A stretch of DNA of 64,000 bases from Okeania sp034190295. Its GTDB lineage: Bacteria; Cyanobacteriota; Cyanobacteriia; Cyanobacteriales; Microcoleaceae. The notes under the pieces were generated by a model. That model saw nothing but the letters and a program-made list of their open reading frames with translations. It made no database searches and had not been told where the DNA came from. This document shows positions 8,104-17,122 of the stretch, one piece after another (position 1 is the stretch's first letter; the number at the start of each line of letters is the position of its first letter). The DNA lies in assembly GCA_034190295.1 (NCBI GenBank), contig JAXHSW010000020.1:3565-67564 (forward strand). Reading direction: 5' to 3'. The position numbers and the translations under genes are program-made.

Positions 8104-8931
8104 ATGGACTTACTTATAATATGGCCTGTTATTCTAATTGTATTTGCCCTTGGCGCATCCATTGGCAGCTTTCTCAACGTCGTCATTTATCGCATACCTT
8201 CTAAATTATCCATACTTTTGCCCCCCTCTCACTGTCCCCGTTGTCAAAGTAAATTAAAACCCTGGGAAAATATCCCAATATTTGCTTGGTTATGCTTACG
8301 CGGACGTTGTGGCCATTGTCACAGCCCAATTTCTATCCGCTATCCCTTAATAGAAGTCATTACAAGTTTCCTATTTTTGCTCGTTTTCTGGAAATTTGGA
8401 ACTACAATTTCCACCTTAGGTTATTGGACATTTTTCAGTTGGCTACTGGCTCTATCTATGATTGACCTAGACACCATGACTTTACCCAATCCTCTCACAC
8501 AATCTGGATTAGTCTTGGGTTTAGGCTTCCAGTTGCTTACCATATTAGAGACAAATATTCAAGAAAATAATCTCATCAATTTTTTAATGGTTGGTATTAT
8601 CGGCGCAGTAGTTGGTTTATGGTTGTTTGACTTAATCTCTATATTCGGTTCAATAGCTTTCGGACAAACAGTTATGGGTGGAGGAGATGCCAAACTAGCA
8701 GCCACCATCGGAGCTTGGTTAGGTTGGAAATATTTACTATTAACTTGTTTTCTCGCCTGTACTATGGGAGCATTTGTAGGTGGAGGAGCGATCGCTCTGG
8801 GTTGGCTAGACCGAAAACAACCAATGCCATTCGGGCCTTTTTTAGCAATAGGAGCTGGTTTGACTGTTATCTGGGGTGATGATATATTATCAACTTACTT
8901 CAATCTATTTTTCCCTGGATTCTCATCCTGA
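8104..8931 (+). CDS. pilD: Prepilin peptidase / N-methyltransferase
   Basis: 275 residues. This membrane aspartic protease removes the leader of type IV prepilins and methylates the new N-terminus. Visible: the N-terminal GSFLNVVIYRIP motif, the cytoplasmic zinc-type cysteine pairs C44-x2-C47 and C69-x2-C72 of the methyltransferase domain, then several membrane helices with the two catalytic aspartates in MIDLDTMTLPNPLT (about D121/D123) and GGGDAKLAA (D195). Type IV pili drive motility and DNA uptake in filamentous cyanobacteria. Co-transcribed with the small gene before it. Confidence 0.95.
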   Translation: MDLLIIWPVILIVFALGASIGSFLNVVIYRIPSKLSILLPPSHCPRCQSKLKPWENIPIFAWLCLRGRCGHCHSPISIRYPLIEVITSFLFLLVFWKFGTTISTLGYWTFFSWLLALSMIDLDTMTLPNPLTQSGLVLGLGFQLLTILETNIQENNLINFLMVGIIGAVVGLWLFDLISIFGSIAFGQTVMGGGDAKLAATIGAWLGWKYLLLTCFLACTMGAFVGGGAIALGWLDRKQPMPFGPFLAIGAGLTVIWGDDILSTYFNLFFPGFSS

Positions 8932-9209
8932 TTTTTCTGGATGAAGCATATTGGTCAGGATATCTCAAGTATAGATACTTAGGACTATAACTTTTCTAAA
9001 CAGACAAAAACTAAATAGAATAAACAGAATTTTCAGCCAAACTTTTAAAACTATGACAAAATTTTTTTGAATTAAAACACTCTTAGTTTATCTTCTATTA
9101 GCCGATAGTCATAGTTCTATATTATCTATACTTATTAACCTGAATAGGTGAAAAAAACAACGCTTTAGCAAAAAATTAGATCGCTTAATATTAATTCTAA
9201 ATTATTTTA

Positions 9210-10190
9210 ATGTCTCTATTTGATTGGTTTGCAAATCGCCGAAAATCAGTCCAGAACTCTCAACAGAGACCTGAACGAGAAATTGCTGATGGACTGTGGA
9301 TCAAATGTGAAGCTTGTGGTGCTTTAACTTATACCAAAGACCTCCAAGCTAATCAAATGGTTTGTCTCGAATGTGGATACCACATGAAAATATCCGGCAA
9401 TGAGCGGATTCAGCATTTGATAGATAGTAACACATGGATGGCAATTAACGAAAAAATTAGAGGGACAGACCCTTTGAAATTCCGCGATCGCAAAGCTTAT
9501 AGCGATCGTCTCGAAGAATATCAAAGAAAAACAGGACTTTTAGATGCCGTACAAACAGGTATCGGCAACATCGAAGCTGAACCCGTAGCTTTGGGAGTGA
9601 TGGACTTCCAATTTATGGGAGGAAGTATGGGGTCAGTTGTTGGAGAAAAACTGACTAGATTAATTGAACGGGCGACCAAAGAGCGCTTACCCGTAGTAAT
9701 TATTTGTGCTTCTGGTGGGGCCAGAATGCAAGAGGGAATGTTGAGCCTGATGCAAATGGCCAAAATATCTGGAGCCTTAGAATGTCATCGAGAAGCGAAA
9801 CTGCTGTATATTCCAGTTTTAACTCATCCAACTACAGGTGGCGTTACTGCAAGTTTTGCCATGCTCGGAGATATTATTGTCGCTGAACCAAAAGCAACAA
9901 TAGGTTTTGCTGGACGACGAGTTATCGAACAAACTGTCCGTGAAAAGTTACCTGAAAACTTTCAGACCTCTGAATATTTATTGGCACACGGTTTCATAGA
10001 CATAATAGTACCTCGTACTCAGTTAAAGAAAACTCTGGCTCAGTTAATTCGCCTTCATAAAACTCATCCTACTGCTCCTACTTCTACTGAATCATTAGAA
10101 ACAGGGCCATACTGCCATTTGCCTTTTCAGCCAGAACAACATAATTCCATTACAAACGACAACAAAATTCAAATCATGCCTCAGAATTAG
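9210..10190 (+). CDS. accD: Acetyl-CoA carboxylase carboxyltransferase subunit beta
   Basis: 326 residues. With AccA it moves the carboxyl group from carboxybiotin to acetyl-CoA to form malonyl-CoA, the first step of fatty-acid synthesis. The N-terminal zinc ribbon has C33-x2-C36 and C52-x2-C55 (KCEACG, CLECGYH). The crotonase-like core shows FMGGSMGSVVGEKLTRL, CASGGARMQEGMLSLMQMAK, TTGGVTASFAMLGDI and AEPKATIGFAGRRVIEQT. The last ~30 residues are low-complexity and probably species-specific. The ATG has no strong Shine-Dalgarno, as is common in cyanobacteria. Confidence 0.98.
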   Translation: MSLFDWFANRRKSVQNSQQRPEREIADGLWIKCEACGALTYTKDLQANQMVCLECGYHMKISGNERIQHLIDSNTWMAINEKIRGTDPLKFRDRKAYSDRLEEYQRKTGLLDAVQTGIGNIEAEPVALGVMDFQFMGGSMGSVVGEKLTRLIERATKERLPVVIICASGGARMQEGMLSLMQMAKISGALECHREAKLLYIPVLTHPTTGGVTASFAMLGDIIVAEPKATIGFAGRRVIEQTVREKLPENFQTSEYLLAHGFIDIIVPRTQLKKTLAQLIRLHKTHPTAPTSTESLETGPYCHLPFQPEQHNSITNDNKIQIMPQN

Positions 10191-10245
10191 ATTCTGAGTG
10201 CTTCCAGGGATTTTTTTTTAATTATTTATCAATTGAAAAAATATT

Positions 10246-10431
10246 ATGGGTTTTGCAGATATATCAATCCAGGAAATAGCAGAAGACTTTAATGTCCATG
10301 TAGACGAGGTAATTCGTCTTTGCGACCAAATGAAGATTTCTTATAAGCACCCTCAGACTCGTTTGGCCTTAGAGGACGCTAAAGCAATTATGTCTCATTT
10401 ATTAGCCCAAGAACAAAAATCTAATTCTTGA
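10246..10431 (+). CDS. Small conserved protein with HTH-like/IF-2-N-like fold
   Basis: 61 residues: ADISIQEIAEDFNVHVDEVI then RLCDQMKISYKHPQTRLALE and DAKAIMSHLLAQ. The pattern (IQEIAEDFNV..DEVIRLC) resembles the small helical domain at the N-terminus of IF-2, or MerR-like helix-turn-helix units. It lies 55 bases after accD and 131 bases before psbV on the same strand. I recall such small genes in cyanobacteria but know no function. The length and good fit to protein-like composition make it likely real. Confidence 0.6.
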   Translation: MGFADISIQEIAEDFNVHVDEVIRLCDQMKISYKHPQTRLALEDAKAIMSHLLAQEQKSNS

Positions 10432-10562
10432 TGGGAGTTGATAAATACTTGACTAATTGACACGCTGCCACTGATAAATAAAAATTAGATCAAAGTTCAG
10501 TAAATCTGAAGTAATAAATGTATCTGTGTTAGTCGATCGACTTGCCAGTTTTAAGGAGAAGA

Positions 10563-11054
10563 ATGTTGAAAAAATTTTTCATAGCTGTAGTTGCCATTGT
10601 ATTTCTGACGTTTCAAACGTTCGTTAACATTGCCACAGCCGCCGAATTAACAGATAACGACCGGACTCTACCTCTGAATGATGAAGGCGAACAAGTTGTA
10701 CTTAGTACTAAAGAATACACCAGAGGTAAGCAGGTATTTAATAATGTTTGCTCCCAGTGTCATGTCGGAGGAATAACCAAAACTAATCCCGATGTGGGAC
10801 TAGGACCAGAAGCTTTAGCTTTGGCCTATCCACCACGAGATAATATTGAAGGCTTGATAGACTACATGGAAAATCCTACTACTTATGATGGGTTTATCGA
10901 GATATTTGAGTTTCATCCCAGTATTAGGAGTGCCGATATTTATCCAGAAATGAGAAATCTCACAGAGGATGATTTATACGCGGTCGCTGGTTATATTCTC
11001 GTACAGCCTAAAGTTTTAGGCAAAGGATGGGGCGGCGGTAAAATCTTCCGTTAA
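10563..11054 (+). CDS. psbV: Photosystem II cytochrome c-550
   Basis: 163 residues from the ATG at 10563, chosen because AAGGAGAA sits just upstream; a TTG seven codons earlier gives a poor signal peptide. PsbV is a lumenal extrinsic subunit that stabilises the Mn4CaO5 cluster. Signal peptide to ATAA, mature chain from about residue 27 (AELTDNDRTLPLND). The haem site is C63-S-Q-C66-H67 and the distal ligand is H118 (EFHPS), which equal His41 and His92 of the mature protein. The C-terminus GWGGGKIFR is typical. No terminator is evident, and psbV2 lies 585 bases downstream. Confidence 0.97.
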   Translation: MLKKFFIAVVAIVFLTFQTFVNIATAAELTDNDRTLPLNDEGEQVVLSTKEYTRGKQVFNNVCSQCHVGGITKTNPDVGLGPEALALAYPPRDNIEGLIDYMENPTTYDGFIEIFEFHPSIRSADIYPEMRNLTEDDLYAVAGYILVQPKVLGKGWGGGKIFR

Positions 11055-11082
11055 AATAGCACCTCAGCACCTCAGCACCTCA

Positions 11083-11194
11083 GCTATCAGCTTCTAGTTG
11101 CGTGTATAATGGGGGTTTTAATCCACCATAAAAGGCGCACCACGCGCTTTTTCACGCCTTCGCGTGGGGGACACCGAACCCTTGGATTTTTAGC
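11083..11194 (+). repeat. Family C dispersed repeat, copy 1
   Basis: A 112-bp unit beginning GCTATCAGCTTCTAGTTGCG, then TGGATTAAAACC-type sequence in reverse, AAAAGGCGCACCACG, and GGGGGACACCGAACCCT. Its inverted partner is at 60988-61098, about 50 kb away. Confidence 0.65.
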
Positions 11195-11273
11195 CGATCG
11201 CTAAATGCTTCTTGCGCAGCATGACTATCACGAAAAGCTAATAGCTAGTTAAAATTCCTTTTTCTTGAAATAT

Positions 11274-11507
11274 TAGACTTCTTGCATAAGTCAGGGAATA
11301 GGGAATAGGGAATAGGGAGATGAAATTGTTGATTTCATACCTTTGGCGTTGCTGAATCAAGGTATGAAAATAAAAATTAAACAATTTCAAATAGTTGTTA
11401 TTCAATAGTTTAGCAATTACCAAAAAATACAAATTATACCCAAAATCAGCAACGCCATATCTTTCAGATCTTGAATCTATTTAATTAACACTTTTGCAAG
11501 AAGTCTA
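11274..11507. mobile_element. 234-bp MITE-like element with 13-bp inverted ends
   Basis: The ends TAGACTTCTTGCA (11274-11286) and TGCAAGAAGTCTA (11495-11507) are perfect inverted repeats, extending to 15 of 17. Inside are GGGAATA heptamers and a GGCGTTGCTGAATCAAGG / CAGCAACGCCATAT pair. No transposase frame is present, so it is a non-autonomous element or IS remnant. Similar ends are known on cyanobacterial insertion sequences, but I cannot assign the parent. Confidence 0.7.
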
Positions 11508-11639
11508 TTGACTAATGATTTTAGATTATTGTTTTTTTGATGGGAGACAAAAAATTAGATTTTCTCTTCATTAAACCTTAATCTAAAATCGCTTATTTAT
11601 TATTCTAGATTTGTACTTAACTAAAGTCAGAAAAATAGT

Positions 11640-12140
11640 ATGTTGAATAAATCGTTACTGATTCGTTTTTTACTAGCTATATTAATAATTATTCAAGTAA
11701 TAATTTTTGATACTCAATCAGCCGAAGCTGCTGTAGACTCCTATGTAGTAAGATATTTAGACGCTAAACAACCAGTAGAAATTAAACTAAATGAACAAGG
11801 AGAAACAAAGAAATTTTCTGCTGAAGACTTATCTACAGGCAAACAGATTTTTGCCAAAAATTGCCTTAACTGTCATGTAGGAGGAGCAAATTTAGTCAAC
11901 CCTCCAATATCTCTATCCCTCAAAAACTTAGAAGGAGCAACACCACCACGAGATAATATTAATAATTTAGTTGCTTTCTTCAGAGACCCTATGGTATATG
12001 ACGGTAGTGATTATACCTATTTTTGTCGTCAAGTTAGCGAAAACTGGATGTCCCAAACCGAAGTAGAACAGATGGGCGCATTTATTTTGAGAGCTGCACA
12101 AAAAGCTCCAGCTTGGGGAGCACAAGGGGTTGAGCAGTAA
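11640..12140 (+). CDS. psbV2: PsbV2, cytochrome c-550-like protein
   Basis: 166 residues; paralogue of PsbV. Signal peptide to about residue 31 (FDTQSAEAA), mature domain with SAEDLSTGKQIFAKN, haem motif C75-L-N-C78-H79, and TPPRDNINNLVAFFRDPMVYDG as in PsbV. Where PsbV has its distal His there is a Cys (DYTYFC129RQ). From memory, the crystal structure of Thermosynechococcus PsbV2 showed a rare His/Cys haem ligation, and Cys129 is in the matching place. Function is not firmly known; a lumenal redox role is inferred. The gene order psbV-psbV2 is kept as in thermophilic cyanobacteria. Confidence 0.88.
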   Translation: MLNKSLLIRFLLAILIIIQVIIFDTQSAEAAVDSYVVRYLDAKQPVEIKLNEQGETKKFSAEDLSTGKQIFAKNCLNCHVGGANLVNPPISLSLKNLEGATPPRDNINNLVAFFRDPMVYDGSDYTYFCRQVSENWMSQTEVEQMGAFILRAAQKAPAWGAQGVEQ

Positions 12141-12520
12141 GGGAGTAAGGGAGTGGCTCACACCGATTATGGCACGGATACACGGATACGGATTACAAAA
12201 TCCTAAAATCCTTACTAATCAATACTTTTGACTTTTAACTTTTGACTTCCGCGTAGCGACACTAGCCATCTTTGGGATACACCTCACGCTTGGTGGAATA
12301 TGCTGTAAGAATAATTAACATTAACTTGCTTATAATTAGCAATAAAGACAATCGGTAAATAGTTGTATAGCAGAAGTAAGACCGAAAGACCGAAAGACCG
12401 AAACATCTTGGTTTGTCTTAGTTTTATAGCGGTTTCGATCGAGGTAGACTACAAGGCTTCTGCCTTCTGCCTTCTGCCTTCTTCAATTAGTTAACAAGTT
12501 GCAAAACAGGAAAAATAACC
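12141..12520. other. Repeat-rich gap psbV2-rhomboid
   Basis: GGGAGTAA heptamer-like repeat right after the psbV2 stop, a shortened family D copy (12193-12266), GACCGAAA octamers at 12379-12403 and TTCTGCC heptamers at 12463-12482. No gene seen. Confidence 0.7.
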
Positions 12521-13228
12521 GTGGTTCCATTAAACGACGAAAACCCTACTAGCAAAACAGCCTTTGTAGTATATGGCTTAATTGTAGCTAATGTCCTATT
12601 ATTTTTGTACGAGATTAGTTTGTCAGATATTCAACTTAGGCAGTTCTTTTATTCTTGGGCAGTAGTTCCTTGTCAACTCAGCAATACTTGTTCAGTTCCA
12701 CTGCCAACTTCCCCACTTCCTGAATGGCTAACTCTATTTAGTTCCCAGTTTCTACATGGAGGATGGTTGCATTTGGGTGGAAATATGCTATTCCTCTGGA
12801 TTTTTGGCAATAACGTAGAAGACTGTTTAGGTCATGTGAAATTTTTAATTTTTTATCTTGCTTGTGGTGTATTAGCATCTTTATCTCAGTGGTTTTTCTC
12901 ATCCGGTTCAGCTATCCCCTCCTTGGGTGCAAGTGGAGCGATCGCGGGTGTCATGGGAGCATATATTCTCAGATTTCCCCAGGCTAAAGTTCTCACATTA
13001 TTACCCCTGGGATTTTTTATTACCACCGTTCGTATTCCAGCATTCTTTTTCTTAGGTTTTTGGTTTTTGCAGCAAGCATTTTATGGTGCTGCAAGTCTGA
13101 ATGCACCAGCAAATATTGGCATGGAAGGAGGTGGTATCGCTTATTGGGCTCATGCTGGAGGCTTTGTCTTTGGAGCTATTCTTGGTCCTCTGTTTGGATT
13201 ATTTTCCTCGCCAGACACAAATACTTAG
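12521..13228 (+). CDS. Rhomboid-family intramembrane serine protease
   Basis: 235 residues from a GTG start. Rhomboids cut transmembrane segments inside the membrane. Visible: first helix TAFVVYGLIVANVLLFLYE, the loop motif HGGWLHLGGNMLFLWIFGNNVED (79-101; N88 of the oxyanion hole), the nucleophile S138 in LGASGAIAGVMGAY, and the catalytic H211 in YWAHAGGFVFGAI. Six or seven helices are predicted. No substrate is apparent nearby. The catalytic dyad is complete, so it should be active. Confidence 0.95.
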   Translation: MVPLNDENPTSKTAFVVYGLIVANVLLFLYEISLSDIQLRQFFYSWAVVPCQLSNTCSVPLPTSPLPEWLTLFSSQFLHGGWLHLGGNMLFLWIFGNNVEDCLGHVKFLIFYLACGVLASLSQWFFSSGSAIPSLGASGAIAGVMGAYILRFPQAKVLTLLPLGFFITTVRIPAFFFLGFWFLQQAFYGAASLNAPANIGMEGGGIAYWAHAGGFVFGAILGPLFGLFSSPDTNT

Positions 13229-13480
13229 GGTTTGCTGAAAAAAGCAAAGTGTGGGAAGACAGAGAAAGTAAAAGGAATAATTGTTAGAGTGATTTTTCTG
13301 CCATACTCACCCCCTAATTCTCACTTTTTGAGGGTAAGTGAATTGAAACAGGCGCACTGCAATTCGACGTGCAAAAGGCCAATTTTTTTATTCGCCAGTA
13401 CTTTAAGAGTGTTTGTCAAATAAATACTACTAGACTGACACAGCTAAAACAGTGCAGTAGTAGGGGCGGGTTTCGCATAA

Positions 13481-14175
13481 TTTTAGGCTCTAATACCGGG
13501 TTAGTCTCTCCCAAAGGTTTAGATGTTGCCGACGACCTCGGAGTTGTATTTGTCGCCGAAAATAATGCTTCTACTCCCGGAATACTTGCCTTTAGCACCC
13601 AAGCTGAGGGTAATGTGTCGCCAGTCTTTAGCACTACCGACCTTGGTGGAAGGCGACCTTGGGATGTTGACTATGAACCTTCAAGCGATCGCCTGTTTGT
13701 AGCTGCTACAGATGGAAGTGTTTTAATATATGACAACTATATTGCTAATTTAGGTGTAGGTGGTCCGAGTCGAACGATCGCTCCATTCGATCCATCGGGA
13801 ACAAATCCCATATCAGTCAACTTGCACGGCATTATCTACGTCGAATCGTCAGATACTTTGCTGCTGTCGGATGTAGGTAGTGCGATGGACCCGAATGACG
13901 GGCAACTGTTTGTCATCGACAATGTTAGTTCGGCTAGCGGTAATGTGCCAGTTCGCACTCAAATCGGCGGTGATAACACGCTGTTGGGGAACCCAGTAGA
14001 TATTACTTTTGATGGGAATAGTCTGTATGTGGCTGAGAAGTCTAATGATGTGATTCTGCGCTATGATAACATTCTCGATTTGTCGGGGGTTCTGAATATT
14101 GCTGCTAGTGGATCGGTGGCACGTAACAAACCCGAATCAGTTGCTTTAACTCCCCTACCTGCAACAGAGAGTTAG
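13481..14175 (+). pseudogene. Beta-propeller (NHL/YVTN-like) protein, 5'-truncated
   Basis: About 230 codons of propeller-like repeats: SPKGLDVADDLGVVFVAENN, RRPWDVDYEPSSDRLFVAAT, GNPVDITFDGNSLYVAEKSN and VARNKPESVALTPL. The segment is open upstream to an ATG at 13369, but that part is repeat DNA (the ACTGACACAGCTAA...GTAGGGGCGGG unit seen also near 7423), not propeller sequence. So the original N-terminus, probably with a signal peptide, has been replaced or lost. It could still be translated from 13369 as a 268-residue protein. The stop is followed at once by GAGTAAGG and family A-type heptamers. Confidence 0.6.
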
Positions 14176-14585
14176 GAGTAAGGTGGTTCAACAATTAATA
14201 ATTAATAATTAATAATTAATAATTAGGGTTTGCTGAAAAAGTCTGATGGTGATGATTGTGGTAGGGGCAAATGGCATTTGCCCTCTACAGATAGCGTATT
14301 ATTTCAAAATTTGCGTAATATCATGTTCCCCCGGAGGGGGAACATGATATAAGTCCTGAATATGTAAGGGCGTTAACGATAGTTATGCGAAGCATAAGGC
14401 CTTATGCTAACGTAGAGTTGCCGAAGGGCGCCCCTACAATATAGGGCGTTAGCGGAGCTTGGCGTTAGCCAATGCCATTCGCCCCTACTCTTATCTCTAA
14501 ATACTGAATAACACCGATGCTAGCGGATTTGATATTATACCTCAAGCAATTGTTCCTCCTGACTCCTGAGGACTGACTCCTTCGT
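14176..14585. other. Repeat-filled gap before the polysaccharide locus
   Basis: ATTAATA heptamers (14185-14225), GGGTTTGCTGAAAAAGTC, two GTAGGGGC...GCCCCTAC inverted motifs, the 33-bp hairpin above, and a GGGCGTTAGCGGAGCTTGG segment. No gene seen. Confidence 0.65.
14318..14350. repeat. Perfect 15-bp hairpin with 3-nt loop
   Basis: ATATCATGTTCCCCC (14318-14332), GGA loop, GGGGGAACATGATAT (14336-14350). The outer 10 bases TATCATGTTC equal the ends of the 128-bp element at 45132 and 45642, so this may be a minimal relative of it. No T-run follows, which argues against a simple terminator. Confidence 0.7.
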
Positions 14586-16790
14586 TCATCGATCGCGCAC
14601 CTGTGTCAATGTTCCCACTCCAGTTTCAAGACTAGATGTTCTCCGTGAGTCAGCCAACTGTGGTTCGGGTAGCTCCAAATCATCAAATTGTTCCAATGGA
14701 ATATCTATAGGAATATCAGCTGCGTTGACCACAACTCCCAAAAGCTTAGGAACATATTTATCAGATTCTTCTTCATCATCACCCGTTAACTGTTCTATGA
14801 CCTCTGCTAGTACACCTGATACAGTGAAATATGGCCTAGCCACAATAACCATGCCATCAGTATAAGGTTCTAACATAAAGGCATCATTATTTTTACTAAC
14901 GCAAGGAGAGTCAAGGACTACAAAATCAAAACGATGTCGTGAATCTGAAAGTAACCTTTTCATCTCACTTGATTCAATAATACCCCCTGCTTGTTTCACC
15001 GGACCGGGACTAGGGATGACATATAAATTTTCTACCTGTGGCACCTGTTGGATACAATTACTGATGTCACTGTAATAACGAAGGGGTTCAATAGTCCTCT
15101 GTGGATCTGGAGCAATTTTAAGAGATTGAACTTTTGAAGGAGACCTTAAGTCTGCCTCAATTAAAAGTGTCCGCCGACCCGCTCGTGCAGCAGCGATCGC
15201 TAAATTATAAGCACAAAATGTTTTACCCTCTCCTTTTGCTCCACTACTCAACAGCAAAACTTTCAGAGGTTTAGTTCCTTGACGTTGTAAATTTGTCCGT
15301 AACTTTTCATAAGATTCCAGATAAGGAGAATTCTGCTCAACTAATAAGGGCATTTCCTCTACATCCTCTATATTGTCAAAAAACATCACATCTGGTAACA
15401 AACCCAACAACGGTACATCTTTTTCCTTTAATGCTGTTTTAATTTCTTCCCAAGAGTAGAACTTGCCAGAAAGCATTCCCAAAACAAAAATTAAGCCTCC
15501 ACCCACAACTATGCCTGCTAATCCCCCTATTGCCAACATCAAAGGCATATTTTTTTCTCCTCCTTCTTCACCCTTCTTGGCAACAGCAGCTTTCTGAGCA
15601 ATAGCTAGACTGCTAATTATTTCTGCCTCGGCGGCTTCAGCATCTTCTAAAGTGACTCGCATCTTATCCAAACGAGACTTTTTGATGGCAACTTCTTCTT
15701 GCAACTGAGTTAATTCTAATTGCTTATTAGGAATAGTCGCATACTCAGCTAGCAAGTCCTGCTCAATTTGAATTGTTGTTTGTAGTTGTTTTTGTAGTTG
15801 CTCCTGCTGAGTTTTCAGAGCTATTAAGGCTTCTGCTAACTGTTGTCTTGTAGGGTCTAAAGAAGCATCTACTCGAATTTGCTCTACCTTTCTTAATGGT
15901 GCTGCTATGCCATTACCCCCTAAAACTTCTGTCGCACGTTGCTGCAGTTGTTGCTCTGCAACTTGTTTTTGCCTACGCAACTCAACTACAGGTGGATATT
16001 CTGCTGTAAAATCTAATAATAATTTATTTAACTCATTTTCTATTTGATACAACTGCACTCGGAGACTTGCTATAATTGGATCTGCTGCGAGCGCCCGCGC
16101 TACATAAGCTTGATCTGCTGTCAACCCTAACTGCTCTTCTAAACTATTAATTTGAGCTTCTACCCCTTCTAACTGAAGTTGAATCTGAGTTTGTTGTTGT
16201 CGGCTACTTGCGATCGCCCCTGGTAAAGCTGCCGCCCTTGATGTAATTAGTAAAGCTTCCTCTTCTCTCTCAAATTTCTGTAACTTTTGTTGAGCTTTTC
16301 TCACTTCTTCAATTGCTGCGGGTAAACGTTTTCTGACTTCATCAATAATTGCTCTTTGAGAAGTACTATTAATTTTTCGGCTTTGCTGTACTATTTCTTC
16401 CATCAGGGTATTTACTATTTCTATACCTTTTTCTACATCTGTCTCTTCATAAGTGACAAAGAAAATACCATCTTTTTCAGCTAATTTTACACTTCTGAGC
16501 CTTCTGGGGTCTACCAGTATTTCTTCTGCTACTGCCTGTCTAACTTCATCATTCAGTAGCATTTCTGGAGTAACTGCTTGAGCGTTTTGTTGGATTTTCG
16601 CACCAGTGTCTGAAAATAGTAAAACAGGACTAACTTTCCTCAATGTACCTAGAATTGTACTTTTTGTTTCTGGAGTTGGCTGCAAAGCAATTATTCCTGA
16701 AACACCTACTGCTAGAGTGACAGTTGCTACTCCTACCCACTTGTATAGTCCTAAAGCAATCAAATAGCGTTTAATAATTGGTATAGCCAT
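14586..16790 (-). CDS. Wzc-like polysaccharide chain-length regulator / P-loop (BY-kinase-type) ATPase
   Basis: 734 residues. N-terminal Wzz-type domain with a membrane helix at about 18-38 (WVGVATVTLAVGVSGIIAL), a long periplasmic coiled coil (about 130-400, Gln/Glu/Leu-rich), a second membrane helix (MLAIGGLAGIVVGGGLIFVL), then a cytoplasmic P-loop domain with Walker A SSGAKGEGKT near 515 and Walker A'-like LIEADLRSPS, VLDSP. This is the co-polymerase/tyrosine autokinase architecture that steers polymer length and export in Wzy-type pathways. No clear C-terminal Tyr cluster is visible, so kinase activity is uncertain. Same strand as the SLBB exporter upstream. Confidence 0.88.
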   Translation of the reverse strand: MAIPIIKRYLIALGLYKWVGVATVTLAVGVSGIIALQPTPETKSTILGTLRKVSPVLLFSDTGAKIQQNAQAVTPEMLLNDEVRQAVAEEILVDPRRLRSVKLAEKDGIFFVTYEETDVEKGIEIVNTLMEEIVQQSRKINSTSQRAIIDEVRKRLPAAIEEVRKAQQKLQKFEREEEALLITSRAAALPGAIASSRQQQTQIQLQLEGVEAQINSLEEQLGLTADQAYVARALAADPIIASLRVQLYQIENELNKLLLDFTAEYPPVVELRRQKQVAEQQLQQRATEVLGGNGIAAPLRKVEQIRVDASLDPTRQQLAEALIALKTQQEQLQKQLQTTIQIEQDLLAEYATIPNKQLELTQLQEEVAIKKSRLDKMRVTLEDAEAAEAEIISSLAIAQKAAVAKKGEEGGEKNMPLMLAIGGLAGIVVGGGLIFVLGMLSGKFYSWEEIKTALKEKDVPLLGLLPDVMFFDNIEDVEEMPLLVEQNSPYLESYEKLRTNLQRQGTKPLKVLLLSSGAKGEGKTFCAYNLAIAAARAGRRTLLIEADLRSPSKVQSLKIAPDPQRTIEPLRYYSDISNCIQQVPQVENLYVIPSPGPVKQAGGIIESSEMKRLLSDSRHRFDFVVLDSPCVSKNNDAFMLEPYTDGMVIVARPYFTVSGVLAEVIEQLTGDDEEESDKYVPKLLGVVVNAADIPIDIPLEQFDDLELPEPQLADSRRTSSLETGVGTLTQVRDR

Positions 16791-16876
16791 AATTTAGTAT
16801 TTATTTATTATATTTAGAAATGAAATTTTAACTCTGGGAACTGTTGAAGATTTTATTTGATATTAGCTCATTTATT

Positions 16877-17026
16877 TACCGAATAATTAATTATTAATAA
16901 TTCAATAATTCGCGCCTTGAAGCCTCCCCTTTTAAGGGAAAAAAAAGAAATAATATTTCCTTATCTTCAATTCCGTAACGGTTTTAACCAGAGGTAATTA
17001 TCAATTATCCATTATCCATTAATGAA
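16877..17026 (-). repeat. Family A dispersed repeat (GTAACGG subtype)
   Basis: TTACCGAATAATTAATTATT, GAAGCCTCCCCTTTTAAGGG, TTCAATTCCGTAACGGTTTT, AACCAGAGGTAATTATC and ATTATCCATTATCC heptamers. It fills the 332-base gap between the Wzc-like and SLBB genes. Confidence 0.65.
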
Positions 17027-17122
17027 CTCTGCCTAATTAATTATTAAGCTTCTCCAATCAGAGAAAATCAAATTAATTATCGTACAGAAATTATCAATTC
17101 TTTTCCCCTACTCCCTCTTTTC

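Noticed and set aside
11238..11432. 64-codon minus-strand frame in the psbV-psbV2 gap
   Set aside because: Lies across the 234-bp MITE and GGGAATA heptamers.
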